Source of the DNA: DATAUD01 sp036268455
GTDB taxonomy: Bacteria; Verrucomicrobiota; Verrucomicrobiia; Limisphaerales; Palsa-1400
Assembly (NCBI GenBank): GCA_036268455.1
Contig: DATAUD010000096.1
Coordinates: forward strand, 1 to 64,000
Length of the DNA stretch: 64,000 nucleotides
Reading direction: 5' to 3'
A program made the position numbers and the translations under genes. Below the pieces are notes generated by a model that had not been told where the DNA came from, searched no databases, and saw nothing but the letters and a program-made list of their open reading frames with translations. Shown one piece after another: positions 1 through 8,419 of the stretch. Every line of letters begins with the position of its first letter. Within the stretch, counting starts at the first letter, position 1.

Positions 1-111
1 TGGTTGGGACGCTACCGCCGGCTCAATCGCGACTACGAACGACAAGCCAAAACCGGCGAAACCATGGTCTATCTGGCTATGATTCGCCTTATGCTCAAAC
101 GTCTCGCCTGA
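1..111 (+). CDS. IS5-family transposase, C-terminal end only
   Basis: The window opens inside a reading frame that ends at a TGA at 109-111 and encodes 36 residues. Its sequence (RYRRLNRDYERQ, then ETMVYLAMIRLMLKRLA) matches the C-terminal helix typical of IS5/IS4-type DDE transposases, which ends in a motif like TMIYIAMIRLMLRRL. The catalytic DDE residues lie outside the window, so activity cannot be judged. A probable terminal inverted repeat follows within 30 bases. The match comes from memory of the family, not from a search. Confidence 0.8.
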   Translation, partial: WLGRYRRLNRDYERQAKTGETMVYLAMIRLMLKRLA

Positions 112-137
112 GAAATAATGACTTTTCAAACACGCTC
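1..137 (+). mobile_element. Right end of an IS5-type insertion sequence
   Basis: Downstream of the transposase stop, CTTTTCAAACACGCTC at 122-137 resembles the terminal inverted repeat of IS5-group elements. It is followed by TTAA at 138-141, which fits the YTAR target sites duplicated by this group. The other end and the partner target duplication are outside the window. The element has entered the 3' end of the DGQHR gene: that gene's last 14 or so codons are read from IS sequence. Confidence 0.7.
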
Positions 138-1531
138 TTAAGGAAGAATTCTCGTTGAAAATCACCGACCTTGCCAACCTTTTTATCAGTGACCATCTCA
201 TTCAAAGTTTGAAAATCAAGAAAGCGTCCAATTTCTTCGGGCGACATTCCCCGAAGACGCGTAATCAGTGCTCCGGCTTCGTGCTGAATCCGCGTCAAGC
301 TTTCGCGGTGGTTGTCCTCTGTTCGTTCAATACCGCCCGGCCTACCAAAGATATGTATTGCGCTTGCTGCTACAAATCCCACACATGCCGGCTGACTGGA
401 AAACAGATCACGTCCCGCAGAAAATCTTCCATCAATTTCTTCCCCGATTGAGCGGTCAAGCCCGTGATCAAGGTCTACCATGATTTGGACCGTTTCAAAA
501 AACTGGCGGGTGAATAGCGAAACTGAAGTAGCCTCGATAAAATCGAGTCTTGTAAACTCGTCCGCCAATCGTTCCTTTGTGTCAATTCTTTCCTTTCGTG
601 CACCGAATACCATGTAAAGCTCGACAAGCCGATTTGCTTGAAATTGTCCCGGTCTGGCGCGACGCCGAAGATCGTCCCTCTCCAAAAGTTCGATCGCAAC
701 TACGTTTTGCTTCAACTCCTTTATAAGTGATTTATGGATTACTTCGATCTGTCGTCTCAAATCCCAAGGGACTTGACCAGTATTTAATACTAACATGCGG
801 TAGATTAAGCTGTTTGTGTTCGACGCAAGCCAAAATTCAACACGCATCGGTCTTCGCAGCACGTTGGGATCATTTCTCTTTTCCATTAACGCTGCTGTGC
901 GCTGCATGCCGTCAATCACTGAAATATCCTCTTCTGGTATTTCATCTAGGAGATCCCAAAAACGCGCATCATCTAAGTTATGCGCTGTCAGCATGAATTC
1001 TGGAGGTTTTACAAGGCCGACCACGAGAGGAGGCAGAATGGCGCCGGCGGCTAGATCGTTAACCATTGTACGTCGAATCCTAATGGCCGTATTTGTTCGA
1101 AGAGGACTCCGTTGACCCTCAATACCGCCTTCCCGTTGACTATATGCAATTTCAATGAAATTCAGATATTCTTCGACTGGCATCGTAGCAAGAAGCGAAT
1201 AACATCCAGTTCGATCATCCTTTAAAATATCGTAAAGATGTGTTTTTACGTCTGGCCTTTCCCCAACTACAGACATCCCAAACCTATATTCGGGAGTCAG
1301 GCTCCCGGCTCTGGCAGCCGATGTGGCATTTCTCATGCCGCCGGTCCTCCGGATAAAGCCCTCACGTATTAGTCGTCTCGTAGCACCAGAGCGTTGAGTG
1401 CTTTGTACATCGGTTCCGACAGGCAGGTATGTCCAAATCTGGTCATAGGTGAATCGGAAATCCGGACCAACCTGACTTTCCATTAGCAGCACAGCTTCCG
1501 CCGCAATCGCAAAAACTTCATCCGCAGTCAT
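95..1531 (-). CDS. DGQHR/ParB-like protein of a DNA-modification locus, C-terminus altered by IS insertion
   Basis: This 478-residue protein has an N-terminal part that looks like a winged helix (about residues 1-90). It then carries a ParB-like segment (RIRRTMVNDLAAGAILPPLV), a DGQHR-type motif (VIDGMQRTAAL) and LVLNTGQVPWDLRRQIEV. DGQHR motifs occur in DndB-like regulators and other proteins beside DNA modification enzymes. The gene starts 6 bases after the stop of the cytosine methyltransferase gene, so the two form one operon. From about position 138 down to the stop at 95, the reading frame runs through the IS terminal repeat. The last 14-15 residues (LKSVFEKSLFLRRDV) are therefore IS-encoded and the native C-terminus has been displaced. 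No nuclease motif is visible. The biochemical role is unknown; a regulatory or restriction role is inferred only from its neighbour. Confidence 0.65.
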   Translation of the reverse strand: MTADEVFAIAAEAVLLMESQVGPDFRFTYDQIWTYLPVGTDVQSTQRSGATRRLIREGFIRRTGGMRNATSAARAGSLTPEYRFGMSVVGERPDVKTHLYDILKDDRTGCYSLLATMPVEEYLNFIEIAYSQREGGIEGQRSPLRTNTAIRIRRTMVNDLAAGAILPPLVVGLVKPPEFMLTAHNLDDARFWDLLDEIPEEDISVIDGMQRTAALMEKRNDPNVLRRPMRVEFWLASNTNSLIYRMLVLNTGQVPWDLRRQIEVIHKSLIKELKQNVVAIELLERDDLRRRARPGQFQANRLVELYMVFGARKERIDTKERLADEFTRLDFIEATSVSLFTRQFFETVQIMVDLDHGLDRSIGEEIDGRFSAGRDLFSSQPACVGFVAASAIHIFGRPGGIERTEDNHRESLTRIQHEAGALITRLRGMSPEEIGRFLDFQTLNEMVTDKKVGKVGDFQREFFLKSVFEKSLFLRRDV

Positions 1532-1537
1532 AACACT

Positions 1538-3020
1538 TTATGTCTGGTTGGCCAATTCCTGACTTACGTCAACGCACGGTCGCCTATTTCCGCTTGACTC
1601 TGATTTTATCAGAAGCGTATGCGCGGACCAAGCTATAGCTTCGGCAAGTAAAGGCGGGACCGCCTCTCCTATCATATCAAGACCGACACCGATGTTCGTT
1701 GTCAAATTCTGTGTGCCCATAGATGTAAGAAATGTGAAGTCATCTTCAAATGATTGAATGCGGGCAGCCTCCCTTATAGTTATACCCCGGTCTTGCTGTG
1801 GATGGGTGAACCTTCCTGAACCAAGGAAATTTGCATTCGCCGTAATTGTGAGAGCCGGCCTCTCACGTTCTAACCGCGTATACGCACTCCAATAGTACTT
1901 CTTGTAGAAGCTCGGATTTATTACTCCGACAGCAATCAATCGTTCGCGGCACGCCTCAACGTCCTCGCCGATCTGTTTTTGGGCCTTAATTTCCATCTCG
2001 TATTTTTTCCGCATTCTTGCACTCGCATCATCCCAAGTCTCACCGGACTGTATATGTTCGACCAGCGATATGACACTTGCTTTATACTCCCTTATGACGT
2101 GATTGTAGGGAAAATAACGAGCGCTACGCATTTTTCTCGCGAACGTCGATGGCGTTCTTTTGAGATAATGTGATACCGGCCCTCCCCCGAGCTTGTCGGC
2201 TGGCCCTAATGGTGGAGACGGCAAGTCGGAAATCGCTTCACCGGCTGTCACCCAAGGTAGAAAGTTCGACTGTAGCATATCCGCGTTGAGGGGATCGGCG
2301 TGGCTTGGGGAAGGAAGGGAAGGCTTTCCAATGCGAGATGCCATGATAAAAACACGCTCCCGAATCTGAGGAACTCCGAAGTCAGCGGCGTTCAAAACAC
2401 CGTCGATCACCTCATATTGCATTTCTTTCAGTAGGTTCTTGATCTCAACCGCCAGGCCTCCGTCGATCCCATTGTGGGAATGCAACATCATTTGGGGCAC
2501 ATTTTCGATTATGATGATCTTAAGGTCGGAGGGATTCGGCGATTTCCAGAAATCTCAGCACAAGATCGTTACGTGGATCCTCATTGAGGCGATTATACCC
2601 ACCAAAGCGCACGATCCCGTTATTTTCGCGTTCCTCGCTTCTTCGCAGTTGCGAGAATCCTTGGCAAGGAGGTCCTCCTATAAGACAATCTAATTCATTG
2701 GTTCCCATCCCTCGATTCTCTAATAACGCCTCAAGGTCTCGAATTTCTATTTCCCTCACATCGCCCTTAATTATTTCCGGACTTAACCCACGAGGATGTT
2801 GGTGATTTCGCCGAAAGGTTTCCAGTGCTTCCTCTTTAATATCCACGCCTGCAACGATTTCAAACTCACCCGTTCTGAAAAATCCATGAGAAAATCCGCC
2901 GCAGCCGCTGAACAATTCCAACACTCGAAATCGGCGGCGACTTTCGCGCTTTTTTGGCCCATTATCATTTTCAGCTTTGCTCAACTCACGAAAGAATAAT
3001 GCGCTGAAACTCCTCGGCAA
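1538..3020 (-). pseudogene. DNA cytosine-C5 methyltransferase, interrupted by a frameshift
   Basis: Two adjacent frames together encode a complete cytosine-C5 methyltransferase of about 490 residues. The first (TTG start at 3020) has motif I (LELFSGCGGFSHGF) and the catalytic PCQ motif IV (GGPPCQGFSQ). It stops at 2520 just before motif VI. The second frame continues with KIIIIENVPQMM (motif VI), GVPQIRERVF (motif VIII), RPALTIT and THPQQDRGITIREAARIQSF (motifs IX-X region), and ends near GEAVPPLLAEA. On the coding strand the junction reads CCTTAAG. Removing one T would give Pro-Lys and restore a single open frame. As sequenced, the product would have the catalytic Cys but lack the motif VI Glu, so it should be inactive unless ribosomes shift frame. 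It is co-oriented with the DGQHR gene 6 bases downstream. Confidence 0.85.
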
Positions 3021-3236
3021 GGCGAAACGTGTTCGTTTAGAGTTTTGGAACCGAAAGAGGGGACTTGATGACGAGCTTATGTGAATTCATGTGCCGGTGT
3101 GGGTCTTCGCTGTTTGCACTTTTAGTTGTCCTGAATAGCCCGATACGACGAGGAGCATGGTCGAAAGCTTCGCAAATAGCCACTTGCCAAACTTGCTGGG
3201 CTTGCCTCGAAAAAACAGACAATAAAAGCGGTTCCA

Positions 3237-6200
3237 TCACCTCACGAGACGGTAATAGCGCGTTGGGCCGGAAAGAGGCAGGGTGACTTGCCATTGGCCA
3301 TTGATGATTGGCGCGGGTAGGGAGGCGCTGGTCCAGAGGGCTGGGGAAAGGTCATCGGCGTATTGGAGTGTGAAGCCGGCGGAGGCCAGTGGCCACGACA
3401 GGGTTAGGTTTGTGGCTGAGATTGTTGCGCCGAGGGTTGGACTGGCGATGCTTAAGGTCTGGTTTGGTCCAAGCGCTTGTGTGGCGGCGATTTCGGCGGA
3501 GCTTAACGCGCCGCTGTAGATGCGGAATTCGTCAAGGATGATGTCCGGGTATGGGTCGGCGTCGTAGAGCGACCGGCCAATGTAGTTGAGCAACGGGCTG
3601 ACTGAACTCATTGGAACGGTGACGGCGGAATTGATGGCGGCGAGAACGCCGTTGGTGTAAAGGGCGAGGAAACCGGCGGGTGGATTGTAAATCGCGGCCA
3701 CATGAAAGTTGGTCTGGAAACTAAAGTCATTGGCGCCGGCTGCATTTTGTTCGCTTGTGTAGCCGGGATCGGCAGCCGTGATGGCGATGCGGCCGCCTTG
3801 GGGCGCGCAGAAGATGTAATCCTCCCCAACTCCGTTGCTGTCGGCATTGCCAAACCCGTAAAAGAAGCAATTGACCGGAAGTTGGTCTGGAAAGGTCGCC
3901 CAAACCTCGATTGTGACGGCTGTGTAGTTGCTGAGGATTCCGGCGGGCAGTTGGACGTATTGCCGGTTGGCGGAGGCCAGAGTCAATTTGCCGTTGGCGA
4001 ATGTCCCGCCGTTGGGGAGGGTGCCGTTCCAGGTGAACCCCGCCGCGGAATCGGCGACATAAGCGCTGCCAGAGGCGTCGTTGAAGCTGTAACGGTGGAC
4101 AAGCGTGTTGGGCAGGCCGACGACCACGACGGCTTGCGTGGCGCTTAGGCCCAAACTCCCGTATGTCACGATGATGGATGCCGTGCCCGGAGCTTCGCCA
4201 GTGACATTGCCGTTCTCGTCCACGACCGCGACATTCGTATCGGTTGAGGAGTAGGTGATGGCGTGGTTGGTGTTGGCGGAGAGATTGATGGGATCGGTCT
4301 GGCCGGTCTCCCAGCCTGAGACCACGGACGCCACTGTTTGACCGGCGTCAATGGGAGAAGTGACCTGAAGTTGCAGGTTGGTGAATGTATGAATGCCGCT
4401 GGCCATTAAGCGAAGGATGGACAACGAATTGGCCGGCAGCGTGAGTGTGAAGTTCGTTCCCGCGTTGGAAATCGTATTGGTGACGGGGAAAACATTGGTG
4501 GGCGCCGTGAGGGAGTTTTCGTCCGTCGGGCTGCCGGATGTCAATTGAATCAATGTGGTAGTCGGCGAAACCGAGTCAACGCCATTGACCAGGAATGCCG
4601 TCGGCAAAGGCGCACTCGTGGAGTTGACGGCCTTGACGATGATTTGTCCGGCGGATTTGGAGTAGCTGGTGGAGGCGGTGATTGTGCCGCTGGGGTAGGT
4701 GATGTCGTGGATCAATGCGCCGTTGAGATAGCATTGGATGCGCGGGCCGGTAAGGACAATCTGGATGTTGTACCATTGGTTGGCGTTGACGCTCTCGTTG
4801 ATCTGCGGGCTGATGAGGGATTTGGCGCCGCCGGACATTTGTTCGATGCCGTCGAGCGTATTGTTCCAACCGGCGATGTTCCACCAAGTCCAATCGTTGT
4901 CATCCAGGAAGTTAAACATGATGAGAAAACCCTCGTCGCCGGTCACTTTGCGGGCCTGCAGCGTAATGGTGTAGTTGGCCCAGTTCGTACTGCCGGAGGT
5001 GGAATAGCAATCGGTCGTAATGGCGGTTTGCTGGTACAGTCCGTTGGCGACGTTCCATGTTCCGTTGAAGACACGCCACCCGGCGGCGCCGCCATCGGCA
5101 AAATCGCTCCGGTAAAGAGTGACACCGTTGCTGGTGACGACGACATTTGTGTATTGCACCGAAGTGTTCCAGGAGCCAAGTCCGATTGCGCCGTGGATTC
5201 CGCTGTTGATTGACTCATTCGTGTAGGTGACCGTCGCGGGCAGCACGTAATCGCCGCGATTTAGGGAAAACATCTGCTGCACATAATATGAGGGCGTGCC
5301 ATAAACCTGTGTGCCGGTGAAATAAATCAAGTCCGGGTTCCAATCCTTGTTGTTCAAATTGGCGAAGAGCGGGGCGTAGGAAGCCAGTTCCACGATGTCG
5401 GAGTTGCGCTCCATGCCGGTCATGAAAGCCGCTTCGCCCAGGGCGCCGGCGAGATTGCCGTTGCCGCTGCCGGAAGTGACGGCGTATTCGCCCACAAAAA
5501 TTTTCGGACCCGCGCGACTGTAGGAATCGTATTTTGTGGCGTAGGAAATAAACGTCGCCTGCGAGGAGTAGTAATGTTCATCCAGAATCTCGACCGGGGC
5601 GGAAGTTGGAATCGTCCCCTGCGAATTGGCGATGAGGTGCATATAGGGGTAGTTGGATTTGATCGCGGTGTAAAACATCCCGTAGTTGGCGTTGTAGGCT
5701 GCGCCGTTGTTCTCGTTGCCGATTTCCATGAACCGCAGGTTGAACGGGGCGGGGTGGCCGTTGGCCGCGCGTTGCGCGCCCCAGGGCGTGTTGGTGTCAT
5801 CGTTGGCGTACGAAATAGCGTTTACAGCCTCCTGAACCCACGGTCCGAGTTGGTTGGTGGGAACGGCGTTCTGGTTGACGTCCATCCCGCAGTTGACAGC
5901 GAAGAGCGGCACCGCGCCGATGTCCTCGCACATCTGCAAATATTCGTGATAGCCGAGCCCGTTATCCACCATGTAACCCCAGAGGTTGGTGCGGGGGACG
6001 CGGTTGGCCGGATCATCCACCGTCATATCCCAATGGTAGGCGTCGGCGATGGAAAGGCCGTCCACCCAACTGCCTCCGGGAAAGCGGACGAAAGAGGGTT
6101 TCAAATTCAGGAGCATGTGCGCCAAGTCGGGGCGCAGGCCGTTGGTTCGGTTGTTGAAGGTTTGCGCCGGGAACAGGGAAACGAAGTCGAGATAGACGGA

Positions 6201-6821
6201 GCCGATCTGGTTGATCTGCAGGAGCAATTGCGCGGCTGGGTCGGTTTGGCTGGGAACCATAGAGAGCGTGAAATGCCGCCAGTTTGTCGTTAGACCGCTG
6301 ATGGAATTCTGGGCATAGATTGTTCCGCTGGAACTTTCCAGTATGACTGTGACCGGTCCGCTGAAGGCGCCGGCGCCGCGCGCGTAGAAACCGAGGTTGT
6401 AGGTTGCGCCGGCGGTCAGCGGCATGCCCCAATACCCGGCGTTGACAGCGCCAATGCCGCCAGCGCCGCTGGACTGAGTGAGCTTCAGAGAATGAAGGTT
6501 GGTGGGACTTAATGGGAGAGAAGTGTCAAGACTCATTTGCCCGGTGGCGGAGCCGTTGGTGACGAGGGTCCAGAAGGGGATCGAATTGGTCGAGTCCTCG
6601 AAGGAACGATTGCGCACCAGTTCGGCATAGATGCCGCCGTCGCCCGCGGAATTGATTTCCTCAAAGAATATGCCGAAGAGGTTGGAACTGATGGTAACGC
6701 CGGGTTGGTCGGCGGAAATAGTGATCAGGGCCTGGGAATTTGATTGGGCGAAAGCGGCGTTCGCGAGCAAAAACCAAAAGATCCCGAGAAATGTCCGACA
6801 AAGTCGGCGGCGATATAGCAT
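3237..6821 (-). CDS. Secreted GH51-type alpha-L-arabinofuranosidase with jelly-roll, Ig-like and LamG modules
   Basis: A signal peptide (residues 1-26, ending AFAQ) starts this 1194-residue protein. The N-terminal region (FFEEINSAGDGGIYAEL, then VRFPGG) and the (beta/alpha)8 core are typical of GH51 alpha-L-arabinofuranosidases. The expected acid/base is Glu370 in FMEIGNEN and the nucleophile Glu445 in FVGEYA. After the catalytic part comes a DUF1080/GH16-like jelly roll (about 570-760), an Ig-like BIG2 region (VVDENGNVTG, about 870-915), and a LamG-like domain (HRYSFNDASGSAYVAD, about 925-1105). The last 70 or so residues are a module also found in the cupredoxin and S53 proteins of this window. 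It should release arabinofuranosyl side chains from plant polysaccharide outside the cell. It is a single gene with no operon partner. Confidence 0.85.
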   Translation of the reverse strand: MLYRRRLCRTFLGIFWFLLANAAFAQSNSQALITISADQPGVTISSNLFGIFFEEINSAGDGGIYAELVRNRSFEDSTNSIPFWTLVTNGSATGQMSLDTSLPLSPTNLHSLKLTQSSGAGGIGAVNAGYWGMPLTAGATYNLGFYARGAGAFSGPVTVILESSSGTIYAQNSISGLTTNWRHFTLSMVPSQTDPAAQLLLQINQIGSVYLDFVSLFPAQTFNNRTNGLRPDLAHMLLNLKPSFVRFPGGSWVDGLSIADAYHWDMTVDDPANRVPRTNLWGYMVDNGLGYHEYLQMCEDIGAVPLFAVNCGMDVNQNAVPTNQLGPWVQEAVNAISYANDDTNTPWGAQRAANGHPAPFNLRFMEIGNENNGAAYNANYGMFYTAIKSNYPYMHLIANSQGTIPTSAPVEILDEHYYSSQATFISYATKYDSYSRAGPKIFVGEYAVTSGSGNGNLAGALGEAAFMTGMERNSDIVELASYAPLFANLNNKDWNPDLIYFTGTQVYGTPSYYVQQMFSLNRGDYVLPATVTYTNESINSGIHGAIGLGSWNTSVQYTNVVVTSNGVTLYRSDFADGGAAGWRVFNGTWNVANGLYQQTAITTDCYSTSGSTNWANYTITLQARKVTGDEGFLIMFNFLDDNDWTWWNIAGWNNTLDGIEQMSGGAKSLISPQINESVNANQWYNIQIVLTGPRIQCYLNGALIHDITYPSGTITASTSYSKSAGQIIVKAVNSTSAPLPTAFLVNGVDSVSPTTTLIQLTSGSPTDENSLTAPTNVFPVTNTISNAGTNFTLTLPANSLSILRLMASGIHTFTNLQLQVTSPIDAGQTVASVVSGWETGQTDPINLSANTNHAITYSSTDTNVAVVDENGNVTGEAPGTASIIVTYGSLGLSATQAVVVVGLPNTLVHRYSFNDASGSAYVADSAAGFTWNGTLPNGGTFANGKLTLASANRQYVQLPAGILSNYTAVTIEVWATFPDQLPVNCFFYGFGNADSNGVGEDYIFCAPQGGRIAITAADPGYTSEQNAAGANDFSFQTNFHVAAIYNPPAGFLALYTNGVLAAINSAVTVPMSSVSPLLNYIGRSLYDADPYPDIILDEFRIYSGALSSAEIAATQALGPNQTLSIASPTLGATISATNLTLSWPLASAGFTLQYADDLSPALWTSASLPAPIINGQWQVTLPLSGPTRYYRLVR

Positions 6822-7499
6822 GACATAAACTAAATGCGCCGTTCCTCAACTGAAACCGACACTGGGTTTTAACCGTAATCATTCAGTTGGGAGCAAAGTG
6901 CTTGCTTGATCTTTTTGCGCAAAGGCTTAGTCGTTCGGCGCTTACAGTTGCGGTGAGAGAAAGGCTTGTGTTGGCGCCGATGACTTGATTGGGGCCAAGG
7001 ATGTAATCGGCGTTGATCCGGCGCACCGGGCGCCTTCCTTGGGAATATACCAACTATTAAGGCCCGTTCTTCTGATAAACCCGTAACCGGCCCGGTACAA
7101 ATAATTATGTTTACGAAGCGACTGACACTTATCTTCGATCAGAATCAATTTTTGCCGGTAAGCGGCCAAATCAAAGGGACAAACTGGAGCTTGTACTTCT
7201 TGCAGACGTTTTAAATAGCCAAGGATGCAACAGTATCCCAACCTAATCTCATCGAACATTTCGAAAATCTGGAACCCCCCCCGGGTCAACCGCGCCCAAG
7301 ATCACGAGTTGATCGACGCTCATTGTCGCCATCCGCACGCTGCTTTGCGCTGGAGAGAGCTTCAACGGTATGGAGGAGTTTGGCAAAGCAACAGGCGCAA
7401 AGAAGGGGTTGAAGAAGGAAAAGAATTAGTCACGTATCTCTCCCAGGTGGAATTTTGTCCGCTTTTTAGGCCGGGTGGGTCTTTAATAGCGAAAAGAAC
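6822..7499. other. Gene-poor 678-bp interval with one doubtful minus-strand frame
   Basis: Lies between two divergently transcribed genes and probably holds both promoters. A minus-strand frame at 6942-7289 (115 residues) has unusual composition and no motif I recognise, and a plus-strand frame at 7225-7503 looks like chance. A run of eight C residues occurs near 7276. I see no RNA gene or convincing terminator. Confidence 0.4.
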
Positions 7500-8369
7500 A
7501 TGAATGACTCGCAAAAATTGCTGGCGGATTACGCGCGACGCGGGTCGGCGGCGCGCAAACGGGTGTCGCGGGCGGTGGAGAAATTGCATGAAAATCTGAC
7601 GCGTCAGGGAGTGACACTTTCCGCGGCGGGTCTGGGGGCGGCGCTCGGCGCTGGGCTGGTAGTGTCCGCACCGGCGGGGTTGGTTGGCGAAATCTCAGGG
7701 GCGGCATTCGCGGCGGCGGGTGGAGGCGGCACGGCGGCGGGTCTTAAAATTCTTGCCGGCGGGAAAATCAAATTGACGCTTGTGGCGGCGGCATTAGTGG
7801 CAGCCGCAGGAGCGATTGCCATTTTTGACGGGAAGACGCTCAACGGATGGGAAGGCAACACGAATAACTGGCGCGTGGAGGACGGCGCGATTGTGGCCGG
7901 GTCGCTCGATCGCAAGCAACCGCACAATGAATTTTTGGCAACTACGCGGGAATTCGGGAATTTCGAATTGCGGCTTCAATATAAGGTGGAAGGGACGAAT
8001 GGATTTGTGAATGGCGGCGTTCAATTCTGGTCTCGACGCGTGCCAAACAATTTCGAGGTGTCCGGTTACCAGGCGGACCTTGGCGCGGATACGGATGGAA
8101 ATTTGTACGACGAAAGCCGGCGAAACCGGAACCTCGTGGCGGCGGAAAAAGCGACGCGCGAGAAGGTTCTCAAACCGGGCGATTGGAATAATTACCGGAT
8201 TCGAGCGGAGGGCGCGCACATTCAGCTTTGGCTCAACGGCGTAAAGACGGTCGATTACACGGAGAGTGACCCGACAATTCCCCGCCGGGGAATCATCGCG
8301 TTGCAAATCCACGGCGGCGCGTCCACAAAAGTTCAGTATAGAGACCTCGAAATTGAGGAACTGCCCTGA
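7500..8369 (+). CDS. Membrane-anchored DUF1080 (3-keto-disaccharide hydrolase-like) protein with a sigma-factor-derived N-terminus
   Basis: Residues about 105-289 form a DUF1080 domain: it begins IFDGKTLNGWEG and contains FELRLQYKVEG, GGVQFWSRR and NNYRIRAEG. Members of this family act on glycosidic linkages of 3-keto sugars or bind carbohydrate. The first 100 residues are unusual. MNDSQKLLADYARRGS resembles the start of verrucomicrobial ECF sigma factors. ARKRVSRAVEKLHENL followed by GVTLSAAGLGAALGA and a hydrophobic stretch (about 88-107) resembles their region-4 end and membrane tail. The sigma domain between them is absent. The hydrophobic stretch should now anchor the DUF1080 domain outside the membrane. 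The sigma resemblance is from memory and unsearched. An oxidoreductase that could act on similar sugars follows 50 bases later. Confidence 0.75.
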   Translation: MNDSQKLLADYARRGSAARKRVSRAVEKLHENLTRQGVTLSAAGLGAALGAGLVVSAPAGLVGEISGAAFAAAGGGGTAAGLKILAGGKIKLTLVAAALVAAAGAIAIFDGKTLNGWEGNTNNWRVEDGAIVAGSLDRKQPHNEFLATTREFGNFELRLQYKVEGTNGFVNGGVQFWSRRVPNNFEVSGYQADLGADTDGNLYDESRRNRNLVAAEKATREKVLKPGDWNNYRIRAEGAHIQLWLNGVKTVDYTESDPTIPRRGIIALQIHGGASTKVQYRDLEIEELP

Positions 8370-8419
8370 GACCACAGAATTCTTGCGCTGGGCTTCTCTC
8401 CGTTGCATGTTTTCCCATC

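Noticed and set aside
3037..3294. Minus-strand frame of 85 codons in the gap between the methyltransferase and GH51 genes
   Set aside because: It overlaps the GH51 gene's end and has no family features; probably chance.
6942..7289. Minus-strand frame of 115 codons between the GH51 and DUF1080 genes
   Set aside because: No motif, unusual composition, no clear start signal; kept only as part of the gene-poor interval.
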